Assembly: GCA_001662425.1 (NCBI GenBank)
Contig: BDDC01000700.1
Coordinates: forward strand, 1-47,644
Source: Chlamydomonas sphaeroides
Lineage: Eukaryota > Chlorophyta > Chlorophyceae > Chlamydomonadales > Chlamydomonadaceae
Direction: 5' to 3'
Length of the DNA: 47,644 bases
The notes below the pieces were generated by a model that was not told where the DNA came from, made no database searches, and saw only the letters and a program-made list of their open reading frames with translations. Made by a program: the position numbers and the translations under genes. Shown here piece after piece: positions 1 to 11,068 of this stretch. Each line of letters starts with the position of its first letter. Position 1 is the first letter of the stretch.

Positions 1-2786
1 TGCTCGACGGCGGCGGCCTGCCGCTGGACGCGGTCGACCACAGCGGCTCGACGCTGCTGCACGTGAGTTGGCGCCGCGGTTGCAGGGCGTGCAACCTGAC
101 GTGAGCGCCTGCAAAGGCAGCTAGCCGAGGCGTTGCATACCGGGCTGCTGCTTGTGAGGCCTGAAGGGTGTGGCGCATATCTGCTGCGGCTGGTGCATGG
201 CGTGCTCGTGCCTACGCCGATTGCTCGCCATTCGTTGCCCTGTCCCGCAGGTGGCCGTGCGCGCTAAGAACATGGCGTTGACCAACCTCCTTCTGTCGCG
301 CGACTGCCCGCTCAACGTGCTGGACATGTACGGCTGCACGCCGCTGCAGCTAGCGCGCATGGTGGGCGGCTACTGCCGGAACGATGCCGGCGGTGCCACC
401 GCGCTGTCGCGGCTCTCTGTGTGTGGTACCACCGGCCAGGCATACGTACAGCGCCGGGCGTATCCTGGGTGGCACAAGGAAGGCCACGCTGCGATGCTAT
501 TGTCATCCCCTGGTCGGCCCCGACCCCTCAAGCTATGCTGCCCGCCCTGCCCTGCCCCTTCCTCGCAGACCGGCCAGGAGGAGCTGGCAGCCAAGCTGCA
601 GGCCAAGGGCGCCCGCCTCACCTCGCGCCTCATCGACCAGTTCTACCCCATCCACGCCGCCGTGATGGAGGGCAACATGGAGGCGCTGCGGGCGGCCATC
701 AAGGGCGGGGCCAACCTGGCCACAGCCGAGTACCACGGCTTGACGCCGCTGCACGTGGCCTGCACCATGGGCAGCCCGGATGTCGTCAAGGTGTGGCGCA
801 CCGCGGCTGGGTGGGCACAGGGGCGGCGGGGGTAGGGGGTAGCCCTCTCTTGTACGTACGGACTTGGCAGCCAGCGGTGCCCTCACCCTCTGTTCACTTC
901 ACCTCTCCCTACTTGACAGGAGCTCATCGACGCCGGCGCGCCGCTGGACGTCACGACGCGGCGAGGCCTGCTGCCGCTGCAGCTGGCGCTGGCGCTGCAG
1001 CGGACAGAGGCGGCCGAGCTGCTGCAGGTCGGTGGTTGCAGTTTTGCAGCGCGTTCTGAAGTGCAGCTGTGCCTACTGTGCGCTGCCCCAAGCAACAGTA
1101 CTGGCCGGCTCGTAAGGATCCACGCAGCAAACGCCGAGCCGTTATTACAGCAGCGGACATTGATGTGAGCTCCTGCCAGGCCTACTAATCTGTCCATAAT
1201 TGACACGCGGCCGCAGCTGGCTGGTGCACCCCTTGTGGAGGCGTACCTTATAACCGGAAGCACAGATGGTCCAGGCGGCAGCTCGATTGTGGCGTGGGAC
1301 CCCAACAACTTTGAGGGCCTGTCTGAGGCTGTGCGCATGCCGGAGGCCGAGGTGGCCGCGCTGCAGGTGCGGATTCTGCGTTAGCTTTCTCGAAGCGGAT
1401 TTCCGGCGGAGGGGGATGGGCTGGGGTTGACGGCCTGAGCGCGTATGTTCGGCTGGCTGCTGACCCGCCACTGTGTGTTGTCGCAGGCCTCCTGGTCGTT
1501 TGTGTCGAACGAGTCCTTCCCGGCCGAGTCTCGCAGCAAGCTGGAGGAGTTCGGCATCGAGGCAAGTAGCATTGCGGCTGGCGCAGCAGCAACCAAGCGC
1601 GTTATCATCTCGAGCAAGCCCTCTATGTCGCCGCCAGCAGCCCGTTGTCCAACGCACCGTTGCTGCCTGCTGCTGTCCTCTGCACTGGGATCCTTGACAC
1701 ATCCGCAGTTTCTTCTATGCCTCTTCGATCAGTGCCCTCACGTCCTCACTTTGTTCCCCTTCAAGGGCCCCGACGGCAGGCAAGTTGATGGCCGTGCGTG
1801 CTTAACAGGCTGGGTGCCGCTGTCCTTTTGCGGTTGGCTCATTGGTGGCGCCGAGTCTGCTGCGGTGTCGTCCAGCCTGCGTGCCGTGCCGCTAATGCAT
1901 TGCCGCACCAGGCCCATCATGGATGAAGTCAAGCTCCACGGCATCCGGGTTACGACCATGGTGGGCAGAATCGTGAAGCTCTTCAACAACGTTCCAGCAT
2001 TGGCACGGTGCGTCTTAGTGTGCGGGGCTGGGAGGGCGGCGGCGCAACCGGGATGAAAGAGCACGATGTGGCCAGTGCGCTTGAGCGGGCTGGCTGGGCT
2101 GGCGATGGTGGTACGAAGCGTCACGTGATCTCGGGGTGGGCTCCATGAAGTTGGCTCTCGCAGGGCTGCGGGCCGTTGGAGGACCGAACGACCTGGTGCA
2201 GAAAGCCAGCGTCAGCATGTGCATATGTTCGTGTGGGCCCTTGTTGCTCCCTGCGGTTGCCCTATCAGGAGCGTGGAGGATCTCGTGCAGCGCCACATGC
2301 GCTACGGTGTGGAGCTTGCGCACTACACGCTGTTCTTCAAGATCCTCGCGCGGGTCATGGAGCAGGTGAGCAGTTAGCCCGCGGGACAGGGCGCGTAGGG
2401 GGCGTCGGCCCTCCTGATTGCCCTACCTCCTTAAATCACGGCGAGTCAAGCTCGCCGTACATCTTTCTATTTCTATTTGAGCATTTAGCATGTTACGGGA
2501 ACTGGCCGCCATTGGCCGCTGGGACCTCAGGAGCTGCTGCCGTATGCCTACAAAGGGGCTTGCCGCTGAAGCCTAGCTAGGCTGTCCGCAGAGCGGCGTG
2601 TGCTCCTTCGTGTCCCTCTGGACCCGCCCGCCCCAGGCCTTGGGCGACGGCTGGACGCCGCTCACGTCGTCGGCCTGGACCAAGGTCGGCACGCTGACGT
2701 GCGCGGTGGCCAAGGCCGTTTACGAGAAGTGCGAGAAGCTCGAGGCGCTGCAGGCTAAGGGTGACGACGGTGCCGGCCCGCCCTAA
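1..2786 (+). CDS. Ankyrin-repeat/globin fusion protein (5' end outside window)
   Basis: Spliced model: join(<1..62, 251..361, 569..790, 920..1027, 1217..1366, 1487..1561, 1709..1779, 1912..2007, 2269..2365, 2637..2786); all phases agree and the last exon ends in TAA. Exons 1-5 encode about five ankyrin repeats (signatures STLLHVAV, CTPLQLARM, LTPLHVACTMG, LLPLQLALALQ), then a linker of some 40 residues. From EVAALQASW onward the protein is a full-length 3/3 globin: A-helix Trp, CD-corner LFPFKG (Phe CD1), VKLHG giving distal His E7, LVQRH giving proximal His F8, G-helix VELAHY, and the H-helix hallmark GWTPLTSSAWTKV. It should therefore bind haem; ankyrin repeats normally mediate protein contacts, so a haem-based sensor or a tethered oxygen/NO-reactive globin is an inference. 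Introns after 1561 and 1779 have GC donors (GAG|GCAAGT, CAG|GCAAGT). No signal peptide can be judged because the start is missing. Confidence 0.88.
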
Positions 2787-2986
2787 GTAAAGGCCGGCTG
2801 GCCGTCACATTGCGTGGCGCAGCCGAAAAAAGGGGGTGCGTGCGAGTAGCAACCGTGCATGCTGGTAGTACAGCGTACACATGTACGTATGGACAGGACG
2901 TGCGCGGACTAGGGTCCGGCAGCCTGCCTTCTCATTGTGGCTCGGCAGAATGCTCATCGCAAGCGTGCTTGGGGGTGTTATTTGTC

Positions 2987-2991
2987 TGTAA
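2987..2991 (+). terminator. Poly(A) signal TGTAA of the ankyrin-globin gene
   Basis: TGTAA, the usual green-algal polyadenylation signal, lies 201 bases after the globin stop codon. It is the first match on the plus strand downstream of the stop. Placement is by motif only. Confidence 0.5.
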
Positions 2992-4823
2992 ACAGCCCGA
3001 TTGGGCTGAAGCTGGGCCCGGCGTGATGCCAGGTGTGGGCGCCTCTGGCGGGGCTGATGAAGTCTGCGGGGGCTTCACAGGCCGCTGCTTGATCGTGCGC
3101 TTCTTCTTCGTCTTCTTTTACGCGAGCCAGCGAGGGCTTAGCTAGCTAGATGATGCGACACTGACATGGCGCTTTGGTCTATCGGATCATAGTATATGGC
3201 GGCTTTGATCTTGGGCGGCTGCTATGAACCAGGTGCGGGCCCTTGATGAGTGGTCTGCAAAAATATTGGGCGTCACACATCTCAATGCCGGACCGAACCC
3301 TGCTTACCCACGATGTCGTGGCTGCCATGATGTGTACCTTTCACAACGTTCCTGCCTGGGCTATGTTGTTTGTTGAAGATCGAGGCACATCCGGTCTTCA
3401 GTTTGTGAACAAAGCGCCTTGCAAGACCGCTTGGGGTGCTAGGGGACTGTTGTGGCCGATGGCTGACGGAGAAGCTGCGTATTAAACGCCATGACGCTGG
3501 GTGATGTGCGTCTGTGCAGTTGTCACGACGTGCACTGAACGCCGGAACATGATGCCTAGACTGCGTTTTCCTGTTGTCGCCGTTGTATTGCTGCGCTGGG
3601 GTGGCAGGGGCATGCCAGGTGCGTTGGTGGCTGACTTGCTAGCCCCGCCCGTCGCTCAGCTGGCGCAGAGCTTTCAACACCCTGGACATGGCTTATTTCT
3701 TGAGTCCTGGATATGTCTGTTCATGCCTTGCAACTTCGACACCACAGGGTGTGTGCAGCCCATGTGGGCGGATAGTGTTTCGAGCACGTGTTATTAGGTA
3801 GGGTTCGTGGTGCTGGGAGGAGTGGGTTGGGTTGCTTGTGGAATGACATTGGCTGGGCCGAACCGGATGAAGGTGCGGCTTGACGCTCATGGCGTCATGA
3901 CGTTTGTGCGTGTAACCTTCCCCGCCCAGCTGCCGCACGCGTGCCACTCCAGTCCTGGCTTCATATTCTCTAGGGATGCCTGCCTGCCCGCGCAGCTGTA
4001 ACCTGGCCGCTACAAACCCACAACCGCGTGTCGACGTCGTCGTGAGCCAAAGTCCCAAGAGACTCTCCTCCTTCTTGTGTTGCGAATATCCCCGAACGAG
4101 CCCAGGTTGCATGCCCGATGCGGCGGCTTGATACGGTGGCAGGGCGCAAAACTGGGGTGTCTCGCATGCCTAGTTTATAACAATTCAAGGAACAGCGCAG
4201 CCATTGTGGCCCCTCACCCTGCACACACACGTGGCTGGGGTGGGAACTCGTCTTAGCCCCGGTTCTAGACCGGAGCTTACTCGCACAGGAAGATCTTCCT
4301 GTTGATGCCGCACGCCCTCTTGGCGGCCTCGCTTGCTGACGCAGAGCAGCTGCCGAGGTAGGGAGCGAGTATCACCAGTCCGCACAATGCACACCAAGCA
4401 GAGACCCTCATCGCCGACCCGCCTGACTAACTGCCAGCAGGCGGACCGCAGGGCCCCCACCACGAAAAGTTGCACATAGCATGCTATGTAGCCGCTTGCA
4501 GCAGCGGCCCTCTGCCGCTGCCGGATAGGGGCGCACGCGCGCGCCACTCCGTCCGCGGCAAGAGGCCTCCTGATCCGCGGCCAGGTCCCAGCCACGCCCA
4601 CGGCGACGGCGGGCCCACGAGGCGCTCGTGTGCTCAAAGGAAAACTGCCCAAGATAGAGAGCAAGGGCGGCGCAAACCTTCTGCCTCAGGCCCGATGCAA
4701 CCTGGCGCCCGTACAGGTTCCTGGCGTTGGCAGATGCTATATGCAGGGTCTGTCCAGCGCGGAGCGCTTCGTGAGCCGTGTGCGCCGCCTGCTCCCGGGC
4801 CCTTTGTCCCCCTGGCCCCTCAG
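2992..4823. other. Intergenic stretch, no supported gene
   Basis: Between the ankyrin-globin gene and the globin fragment. GC content drops in places (for example 3100-3500) and the open frames here lack G/C-ending codon bias and any recognisable family. I looked for copies of the upstream globin exons (A/B helix, CD corner, E helix) that would complete the fragment at 4824 and found none that is convincing. Confidence 0.5.
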
Positions 4824-5255
4824 GAGCGCGGAGGACCTGGTGGAGCGCCACATTAGCTGTGCGGTGGAGCTGAGCCACTACGAGGTCATGCTCGTGCTGC
4901 TGGTGCCGCAGGTCATCGCGCAGGTGCGGAGGGGCTGGACTGGACTGAGGGGCTGCGCCGTCGAGGCCGCAGAGGGGAACCTACCAGGCCGTCGAAGCCG
5001 GCAAGGGCACTGCCGCGCTGCCGAGCGTTGCCGACGGGCGTGGGGGGCTGCAGCTCAGTCCTTTCGTTCTATGTTGTCGCAGCCTGCAGCGCAGACTTCA
5101 CACGCGTTGGTGCCGCGTGAGGCCGTGCATGTGGTGTGTGCGCGATGTGTGTACGGTATCCGCAGGCGCTGGGCGACCGCTGGAATGCGCTCACCGAGGC
5201 GGCGTGGGGCAAGGTCAAGACCATCGTCTGCACGATCGCCAAGTCGGGCGGCTAG
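4824..5255 (+). pseudogene. Truncated globin duplicate (F-G-H helices only)
   Basis: Two exons, 4824..4923 and 5166..5255 (stop TAG), match the last two exons of the ankyrin-globin gene in sequence, order, intron position and splice phase. The first begins SAEDLVERH against SVEDLVQRH in the parent and keeps the F8 proximal His; it is one codon longer. The second reads ALGDRWNALTEAAWGKVKT against ALGDGWTPLTSSAWTKVGT and stops early, about 20 residues short of the parent. The preceding intron also resembles the parent's near its 3' end. No A-E helices or ankyrin repeats precede it, although the frame stays open back to an ATG at 4630, so a short product of about 127 residues cannot be excluded. 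Without helix E it could not form a normal haem pocket. I read it as a partial duplication in decay, retained long enough to diverge. Confidence 0.72.
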
Positions 5256-5290
5256 GTCCGGCCCGTGGGTTGAGGGCACGGGGGTTAGCG

Positions 5291-5397
5291 TGCCCCAGAC
5301 TCCTGAAATAGTCCCAGCGACAACCGCATAATGACCGACGGTGTTCGTCTGGTCTTTGGGGGGGGAGCCATGCACCCATGCGCAGCTGGGGAAGTTT
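5291..5397 (-). repeat. Dispersed repeat, copy A (minus orientation)
   Basis: Read on the minus strand this contains CCCCAGCTGCGCATGGGTGC followed by the remainder of a roughly 32-base core, a variable spacer, then GGTCATTATGCGGTTGTCGC and a TTTCAGG...GTCT...GGGCA tail. The same blocks in the same order occur in copy B (10509-10706), and the core recurs in copy C (43136-43200). No coding capacity or terminal repeats are clear. It sits 36 bases beyond the globin fragment's stop. Confidence 0.75.
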
Positions 5398-6476
5398 CGG
5401 CAACCATGACCTTAAAGCAATCCATATGAGACAGGAGAGCAGAACACAATAACAAACATGCGCCCGTCCTGCCCAGAGCGCCTATGCTGCCCGTAGCCTA
5501 CATGCCTCTGCACACTGCCGCCCTAGGCCTTCGCACCGGCCGCGCCGCCTCGGCAACCCATCTTATGACACTGTTGTCCGTTATGCCGACACCAGCCTTG
5601 CCTCTACCAGCACGGGCCTTCTGGCCTTGCGCCTCCGGCCACGGGGCGTACGTGTACAATGCACCCGTGCAGCCAGTGCTGCCGACGCAGCGGCTGATGC
5701 GACCAGGTCCACCCACGGGCCCGCAACCAGCAACGGGAGCTCTATAGCCGCATACACACGGGCCCGGGCTGCGGCGGATGCACGTCTCCCACAAACACAT
5801 GCACACAAACACATACCGTCGCACACCGCTAATGTGAACCCACACACGCAAGGCCGCGCAGTCAATGCCATGCACCCGGACACATCGCCCTCGGCCGTCG
5901 CAGCAGCTGCGCGGGTGCTCCCTGCCGCCATGCGCGCCCTCTCTCCTGCGCAGGTCCAAATCGAAAGATGACTTGCGTATCCTTCCCGGTCGCATCTCGC
6001 CCCATCGGGTCATGTCCCCAGCGGGGCTTATCAATGGCAGACCTGGATTTGCTATCCCGCCGCCCGTCAAGCGGCCGCGGACTCTGCCGCGGCGTGCAGC
6101 CGTCACTCATGTACACACACGACGCGCCTGGGGTTCCCAAACAACCCCACGCGCACACAGCGCCGCAGCCCTCTGCACAACGCGTGCGGCAGCACTGCTT
6201 GCCGCACGCCCTATCGCACACCGCGCCTTCTGCTGATAGGCCCCCTGCGAACGGTGTTAAGCCTCTCCCTCAATCTCAATTGCTAACCGCCTAAGATAAA
6301 TGCGGCTGCTGTGCCAGCATGCCGCTCGCCTCCCCTGCCCTGACCGCTGCTCCGGCCGCTGCTCGCACACGCTGTCCGCTGCCATGCAGCAACGCGACTC
6401 TCTCTCTTTGTTTGCCACGTCACCTGGTGCGCAAGGGGGCTCGGGCTCGCTCAGCCCGCAGACCGCGCCGCCAGGC
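5398..6476. other. Intergenic stretch, 3' side of the chalcone-isomerase-like gene
   Basis: No supported gene. It should hold the 3' untranslated region of the minus-strand gene ending at 6477, but no TGTAA on that strand is visible here, so its polyadenylation site is unresolved. Several open frames exist on both strands but none has a recognisable domain or plausible splice continuation. Confidence 0.4.
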
Positions 6477-9094
6477 TCACGCCAGCTCCACGACGCAGGC
6501 GTCCAGGTCGTGCTGGGCGCCCGCGGCGCCGCCGCTGCACACGAGCCGATCGCCCGGCTGCAGGCGGTAGGGGTGCCGCGCCGCGCGCTCGCGGCCGGGC
6601 GCCGCCGCAAGCTGCAGCAGCGCCGCGCCCGCAGCGGCCTGACGGAGCAGCGGCAGGGAGCGAGGTTGGGCAGGGTCACGGCCCGGGTGCGTGTCAAGGA
6701 GCCACGGGCCCTTGGTTCCGCAAGGCACGCCGCTGTAGCAACATCACCAGCACGGCTGGCGGCCCCATGGCGCCCCTTGGCCCCCCTCCCCCCAAACGCG
6801 CCCCCCGGGACACGCCGGCACGCCGGCGCACGTCTTGAGCACGCCGTACCCAGCCCCACCCCATGCCGGCCAGCCCAGGTGCAGTATGCCGCGATGCGCA
6901 CCTTGGCCCTCTTGCTGACGGGCTGCTCGCCCAGGTACAGGTCGAAGAGCGCCGTGGCCAGCGCTGGCGACCGCACGCGGCCCAGCACGCGGCCGCCCGC
7001 CTCCGTGACCAGGTCGCCGCTTCCGCTGCGATGAGGCGGTAATGGCGCGACGCAGTGCACGAGGGATGAATGCAGGGGCGGGACTAGGAGCCCTGGAGGC
7101 ATGTCCATTGGAGAATGGAAAGCCACATGGCCGCTTGCGAAGTGCAGGGGCCTAGGGCTGGCGATTGCGCGGCGCCGGCACGCCGGGCCTCTGGCTGAGG
7201 CGAACGATACGCCTCCGTCGCACAGCCCACGTCGCCGCGACGTCTCTAGCGCCTCACCTGCGACTGAACGTGATGGCGGCGCCCTTGCGCACCGCGTCCG
7301 CCGGGGCGCCGTCCAGCGGCGTCGCCGCCGAGGACAGGTCGCCGCCCCGGACGCCGCCGGGTCCTGCGGCCGCCGCGCCCGCCTTGACCACCACGTGCGG
7401 CGGCAGGCGGTCGGCGGAGAAGTACGACAGCAGCTCGCGCAGGGCGGGGTCGTCGGACCGGCCGCCAGCCTGTGGACAGGGCGCCAAGGCAAATCAGTTG
7501 GCAAGGGGTACGCACGGCCCGCCTCGCGGTTTTGGGCCGCTGCTAACTTTGCAAGCCGACCCGCTCCTGCTCCACAGTCACTGCCACGGCTCTCCAGCCC
7601 TGCGCCCGACGCCCACGGCGTCCGGCACCCACTCGCCTTCTCGCAACGGCGCTGGAGGATCTTCTCAAACTCGGCCGCCAGCATGGGCAGCGGCAGGTTG
7701 CGGCAGGCGCGGATGGTGAGGGTCAGGTCCACGCCGCTGCCGCTGGGCACCAGCAGAGACGACGGGCCACCCTCGGAGGCCGCGGCTGAGCCGGGCGCCG
7801 GGCCCGCGGCCGCAACCGGCAGAGCGCGGCCGGGCCCCTGGCGCAGCAGCGTGGCGCGCGCCTGCGAGGGGCGAGCGGCAGGGCGGCAGCGGCGGCGATT
7901 GCAGGCTTCCACTTCCACGTGCCTGGGCACAACACGCCCCACCTAACGGCTGGCAACAGCGGGCAATCGCCCGACCGCCAGCTCGCCACGGGGGCCCGTG
8001 CTTGTTCGCCCACCCGGCCCCTTGCCTTGGTGGTATCTGCGTAGATCGCAAAGTCATAGATCTTGACGCGCAGCAGCGAGCGGCCGTCCCACCAGCCGCT
8101 GCCGCCCCACTGGCGCGAGCCCACTGCCAGTAGCTGGTGCAGGCTGGGCGCCTGCTGCTGCGCCGCACTGCCGGTGTGGTGGCCGTGGCCGTGGCCGTGG
8201 CTGCGACTGTGGTGGTGGTGGTGATGGTGGTTGTGGTGGGAGTGGTGGTGGGAGTGGTGACTGTGGGTGGAGACGGAGGAGTGGTGGGACGACTGCGACG
8301 ACGCGGCGTCCGAGTCGTCGGCCGGGCAGCACCCGTGCGGCGCGTGGGTAGCGGCGCGGACGTGCGACCAGGGCGCGTCATCGTAAGCGTGAGCGGCGGA
8401 GGCAGCGGGGTGCTCCAGCAGAACGGAGTGATGGCTGTGGCTGTGGCCGTGGTGGCCGTGGTGGTGGGGCAGGCTAGGCGGCCTCAGGGAGAGCGGGAAG
8501 CGCGAACCGCCACCAGCGTAGAATTCCAGGGCGCTAGACTCCGCTTCAGCATCGGCGTCGGCGTCTGCATCCGCCGGAGACGCGTGACGGAGGCGGGAAG
8601 CGGGCGGCTGGAGCTGGTCGGCTAGGGCGCGCAGCGGCGCAAACGCAGCGGTTAGGAGCGTGGAGGTGAGGTAGTCAAAGGGCGCCTGGCTGGAGGAGGG
8701 CACGAAGGAGGAGCTGCGAGAGGAGAGGGTAGGGTGGCAGGTGGCAGGAATTGGGAAAGGCGGGTGACTGCCATGGGCAGGCAGGGAGGGGCGACGTGAT
8801 GTGCTGCCCGCGGACGTGGCATGTCGAGGGATGTGGGTCGGAGAAGTGCCGGAGCTTCTCGGAACAGGGGTTCGAAGCCAAGCGCGCGCCGCACCTTTCC
8901 TCGCCCATCTCCATGTTGTCTGGCTCAAGCATAGCGGCTGAGATGGACGCCAGCGGTGGCCCTCCGCGTCGATTGCGGCCGCGGCGCCCAGTTCCCACGC
9001 GACCCAGAGCGACGGTCCAGCGGCAGGCCGCCTTGATGCCGCGCCTCATACCGCGCAAAGGCGTGAAGCGGCGGCTTCCCCCAGCCTCTGCCAT
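6477..9094 (-). CDS. Chalcone-isomerase-fold protein with histidine-rich insert
   Basis: Model: complement(join(6477..6638, 6902..7025, 7258..7469, 7637..7861, 8026..8713, 8895..9094)), 536 residues, all phases consistent. The chalcone isomerase-like core runs from about residue 280: VKIYDFAIYAD, then TIRACRNLPLPMLAAEFEKI, then AITFSRSGSGDLV and ALFDLYLGEQPVSKRAK, which is the diagnostic C-terminal block of the CHI/fatty-acid-binding (FAP) family. Most algal members are plastid fatty-acid-binding proteins rather than flavonoid enzymes, so a lipid-binding role is more likely than true isomerase activity. Residues 1-66 are Arg-rich and low in acidic residues, compatible with a transit peptide; a second in-frame ATG is at 9049. 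Exon 2 carries two His-rich clusters (about residues 150-162 and 210-246) not found in ordinary CHI proteins. Introns after exons 2 and 3 have GC donors (AAG|GCAAGG, AAG|GCGAGT). Confidence 0.85.
8176..8286 (-). repeat. Histidine-coding repeat within the CHI-like gene
   Basis: A CAC/CAT-rich stretch encoding 37 residues, mostly His with Ser and Gly, including a run of seven consecutive His and an alternating HGHGHG segment. A smaller cluster lies at 8428-8466. Both are in frame in the CHI-like model and sit in the linker before the conserved core. Such clusters can bind Zn, Ni or Cu; here that is inference. Confidence 0.85.
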
Positions 9095-11068
9095 GCCTAA
9101 AAACCCCGCTTCCTGGGTGCGAGAGTGCAGAAACCGGCGCCTATAGTTCAGGTCCCTGTTGAGAGGAACTCTGTGGGCCGCGGAGCTGTTGGGCCGCGTC
9201 AGCGAAAAGGCCCTAGGGGGTTGCACGCAGCCCGTTATATTGCAAGCTGATGATATGTGAGTGAACTGGTATGTATTATATGGGCTTGTAACCTTAATTC
9301 TACCAGAGGGCCTCGGCAGAATCGCCAGACGCGATTTGAGCTGCGGTACTGATTCCCCTGCGCGAAGGTAGCAAGTGTTACGTCTTGACGTTCTTGATAG
9401 CTTCGGCCGAGCCAAGGACAACAACGCCCCGGCATGCCGTGTCCTTAATCACCCCGCTACATCCCCCCTGCCCCGCTCCCTCCTCAGCCCGGCCCTGCCT
9501 GCCTCTCCCCCATTGTTATTCTGGTCCACAACAATCTATCGCATTCAGCCCACCACCAAGCAGAACCCTCCGGCAAATCCTGTCGTGGCCCCTGTCTTGC
9601 GGGTTCCTCTGCCTGGATCCCCGCGACGACCGTTGGGCCGTAGCCATGGAACGTTGACCGGAACTGTTCTCCTGCATAAGCTGCAGCAGAAGACCGGTGT
9701 GTGCTGCAAGCCGCATCACAGCGCCTCGCTTATCAGCGAGAGATCTCGCGGCAGGGCGCTCCCCTGGTCCTCTACACGCTCACTTCGATCCGTTTCTTTG
9801 CATTCAAGCTTGTCCCGGCCATGTCCGGGCGAAGGGACTGGGGGTCGCGTCACAAACAAGTGCCAGCACGTCAAGCGCTGATTGAGTGCGTGGTGGGCGC
9901 CTACGCAAGCAACGCCGTCAACTGAAGCAGCCCAAAGTACCCAAAGTGGTGGGAGCGGCCGGCAGGCCTAGTTGAAGGACTGGGTGGCGGACCTTTCTTT
10001 TCCAACCCGGCGGATGGGGCCACCTCGCCGATCCTTACACCTCCTAGACACGCCCGCATGCTGCCCCCTGCACGCCGGTCCCTGGCTAGGCCAGCAGCGC
10101 ATACTTAACTCGGCCCAGGGCTCAACGAACCAACGTGATTGCTGCCTTGAGCGCAAGGCATAGTGGCCTCAAGGTGTCATGGACAGAGTTGCGTCACAGT
10201 TCTAGCTACAGGCTGCTACAGGAAGCCATGTGACTGTTGTCATCCGGGGCCCCCGGTGTTGAACAACACCAGCAGCAACTCAACGTCAAGAGCTCATGGC
10301 TCGCGCTTGACTAGCCACACAGGGGGCATCTAGCGCAGCGTCCGCATAGGGACACGCACGATGGCGGTTGGCGGGACCTGCAACGTAAGGCTCATGGGTC
10401 ATAACTAACACGGAGCACAATCAGTGCAGGAAGGCACGCGCAGGGCACGAGAACAATATTAAAGCCACATGCGCCATGAATACAACAGTGCAATGTGTCA
10501 ACATGGAGCATGAAACCTGTCCCAGCTGCGCATGGGTGCATGGCTCGCCCCATAATGCGGTTGAAACATGAAACCTCCCCAGCTGCGCATGGGTGCATGG
10601 CTCGCCCCAAGAAGAGGCCACCCAGACCAAACGCAAACAGTCGGTCATTATGCGGTTGTCGCCGGGGTTTTTTCAGGGGTCTCGGGCACACCGACCTCCG
10701 TGCCCTCACCATGAAACCATGCATCCGGGCGAGGCGGGGCCACATTGGTGTGTGTGTCCCCGAACGCGCCAACAACGCAGCGCGCGGACGCTGGGCCACA
10801 CTTGCCTCATTGGGCCGGCCGCAACGTGAACCCACGCAAGACAACGCATGCCCTGGTCTACTTGCCATCAACTCGTCATACGGCTCATACATACGTAACA
10901 ACCGTCTGACACCTACCTGGGAGTGTCCCGGCGGCCGGTCCGGCCCTCAGTACATGCATGATTATTCCAGAACGCCTAGATCGCAGCGCGACCAGCGCGC
11001 CCTGCTACCGACTGCCAGCACATCGCACCCAGCCACACACCACACCACCAAAAGCACACGGCACAAGT
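9095..11068. other. Intergenic region upstream of the CHI-like gene
   Basis: About 2 kb separating the CHI-like gene start from the stop of the GPI-anchored protein gene. It should contain the CHI-like promoter; an AT-richer patch at 9230-9300 includes TTATATTG and TATTATATG, but no TATA box can be assigned. Open frames at 9375-9925 (plus) lack any recognisable domain. A dispersed repeat lies at 10509-10706. I see no RNA gene. Confidence 0.4.
10509..10706 (+). repeat. Dispersed repeat, copy B, with internal tandem duplication
   Basis: The longest of three copies in the window. The core beginning CATGAAACC and continuing CCCAGCTGCGCATGGGTGCA occurs twice, 58 bases apart (10509 and 10567). The second is followed by AAGAAGAGGCCACCC, then GGTCATTATGCGGTTGTCGC and a TTTTTTCAGGGGTCTCGGGCA tail that matches copy A closely. 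The tandem core suggests the unit itself duplicates. Confidence 0.8.

Noticed and set aside
3243..3800. Two short plus-strand open frames after the globin gene
   Set aside because: No family, no G/C-ending codon bias, and they lie in or beyond the probable 3' untranslated region.
3867..3930. Possible decayed globin E-helix exon (reads KVRLDAHGVMTFV)
   Set aside because: Only a loose resemblance to EVKLHGIRVTTMV with a gap, no matching splice sites, and DNA similarity to the real exon is absent.
9375..9925. Overlapping plus-strand frames upstream of the CHI-like gene
   Set aside because: No domain, no supported splice structure; could be noise in a GC-rich promoter region.
10392..10901. Minus-strand frame with repeated RAMHPCAAG segments
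   Set aside because: The repetition comes from the dispersed repeat's duplicated core, not from a protein repeat.
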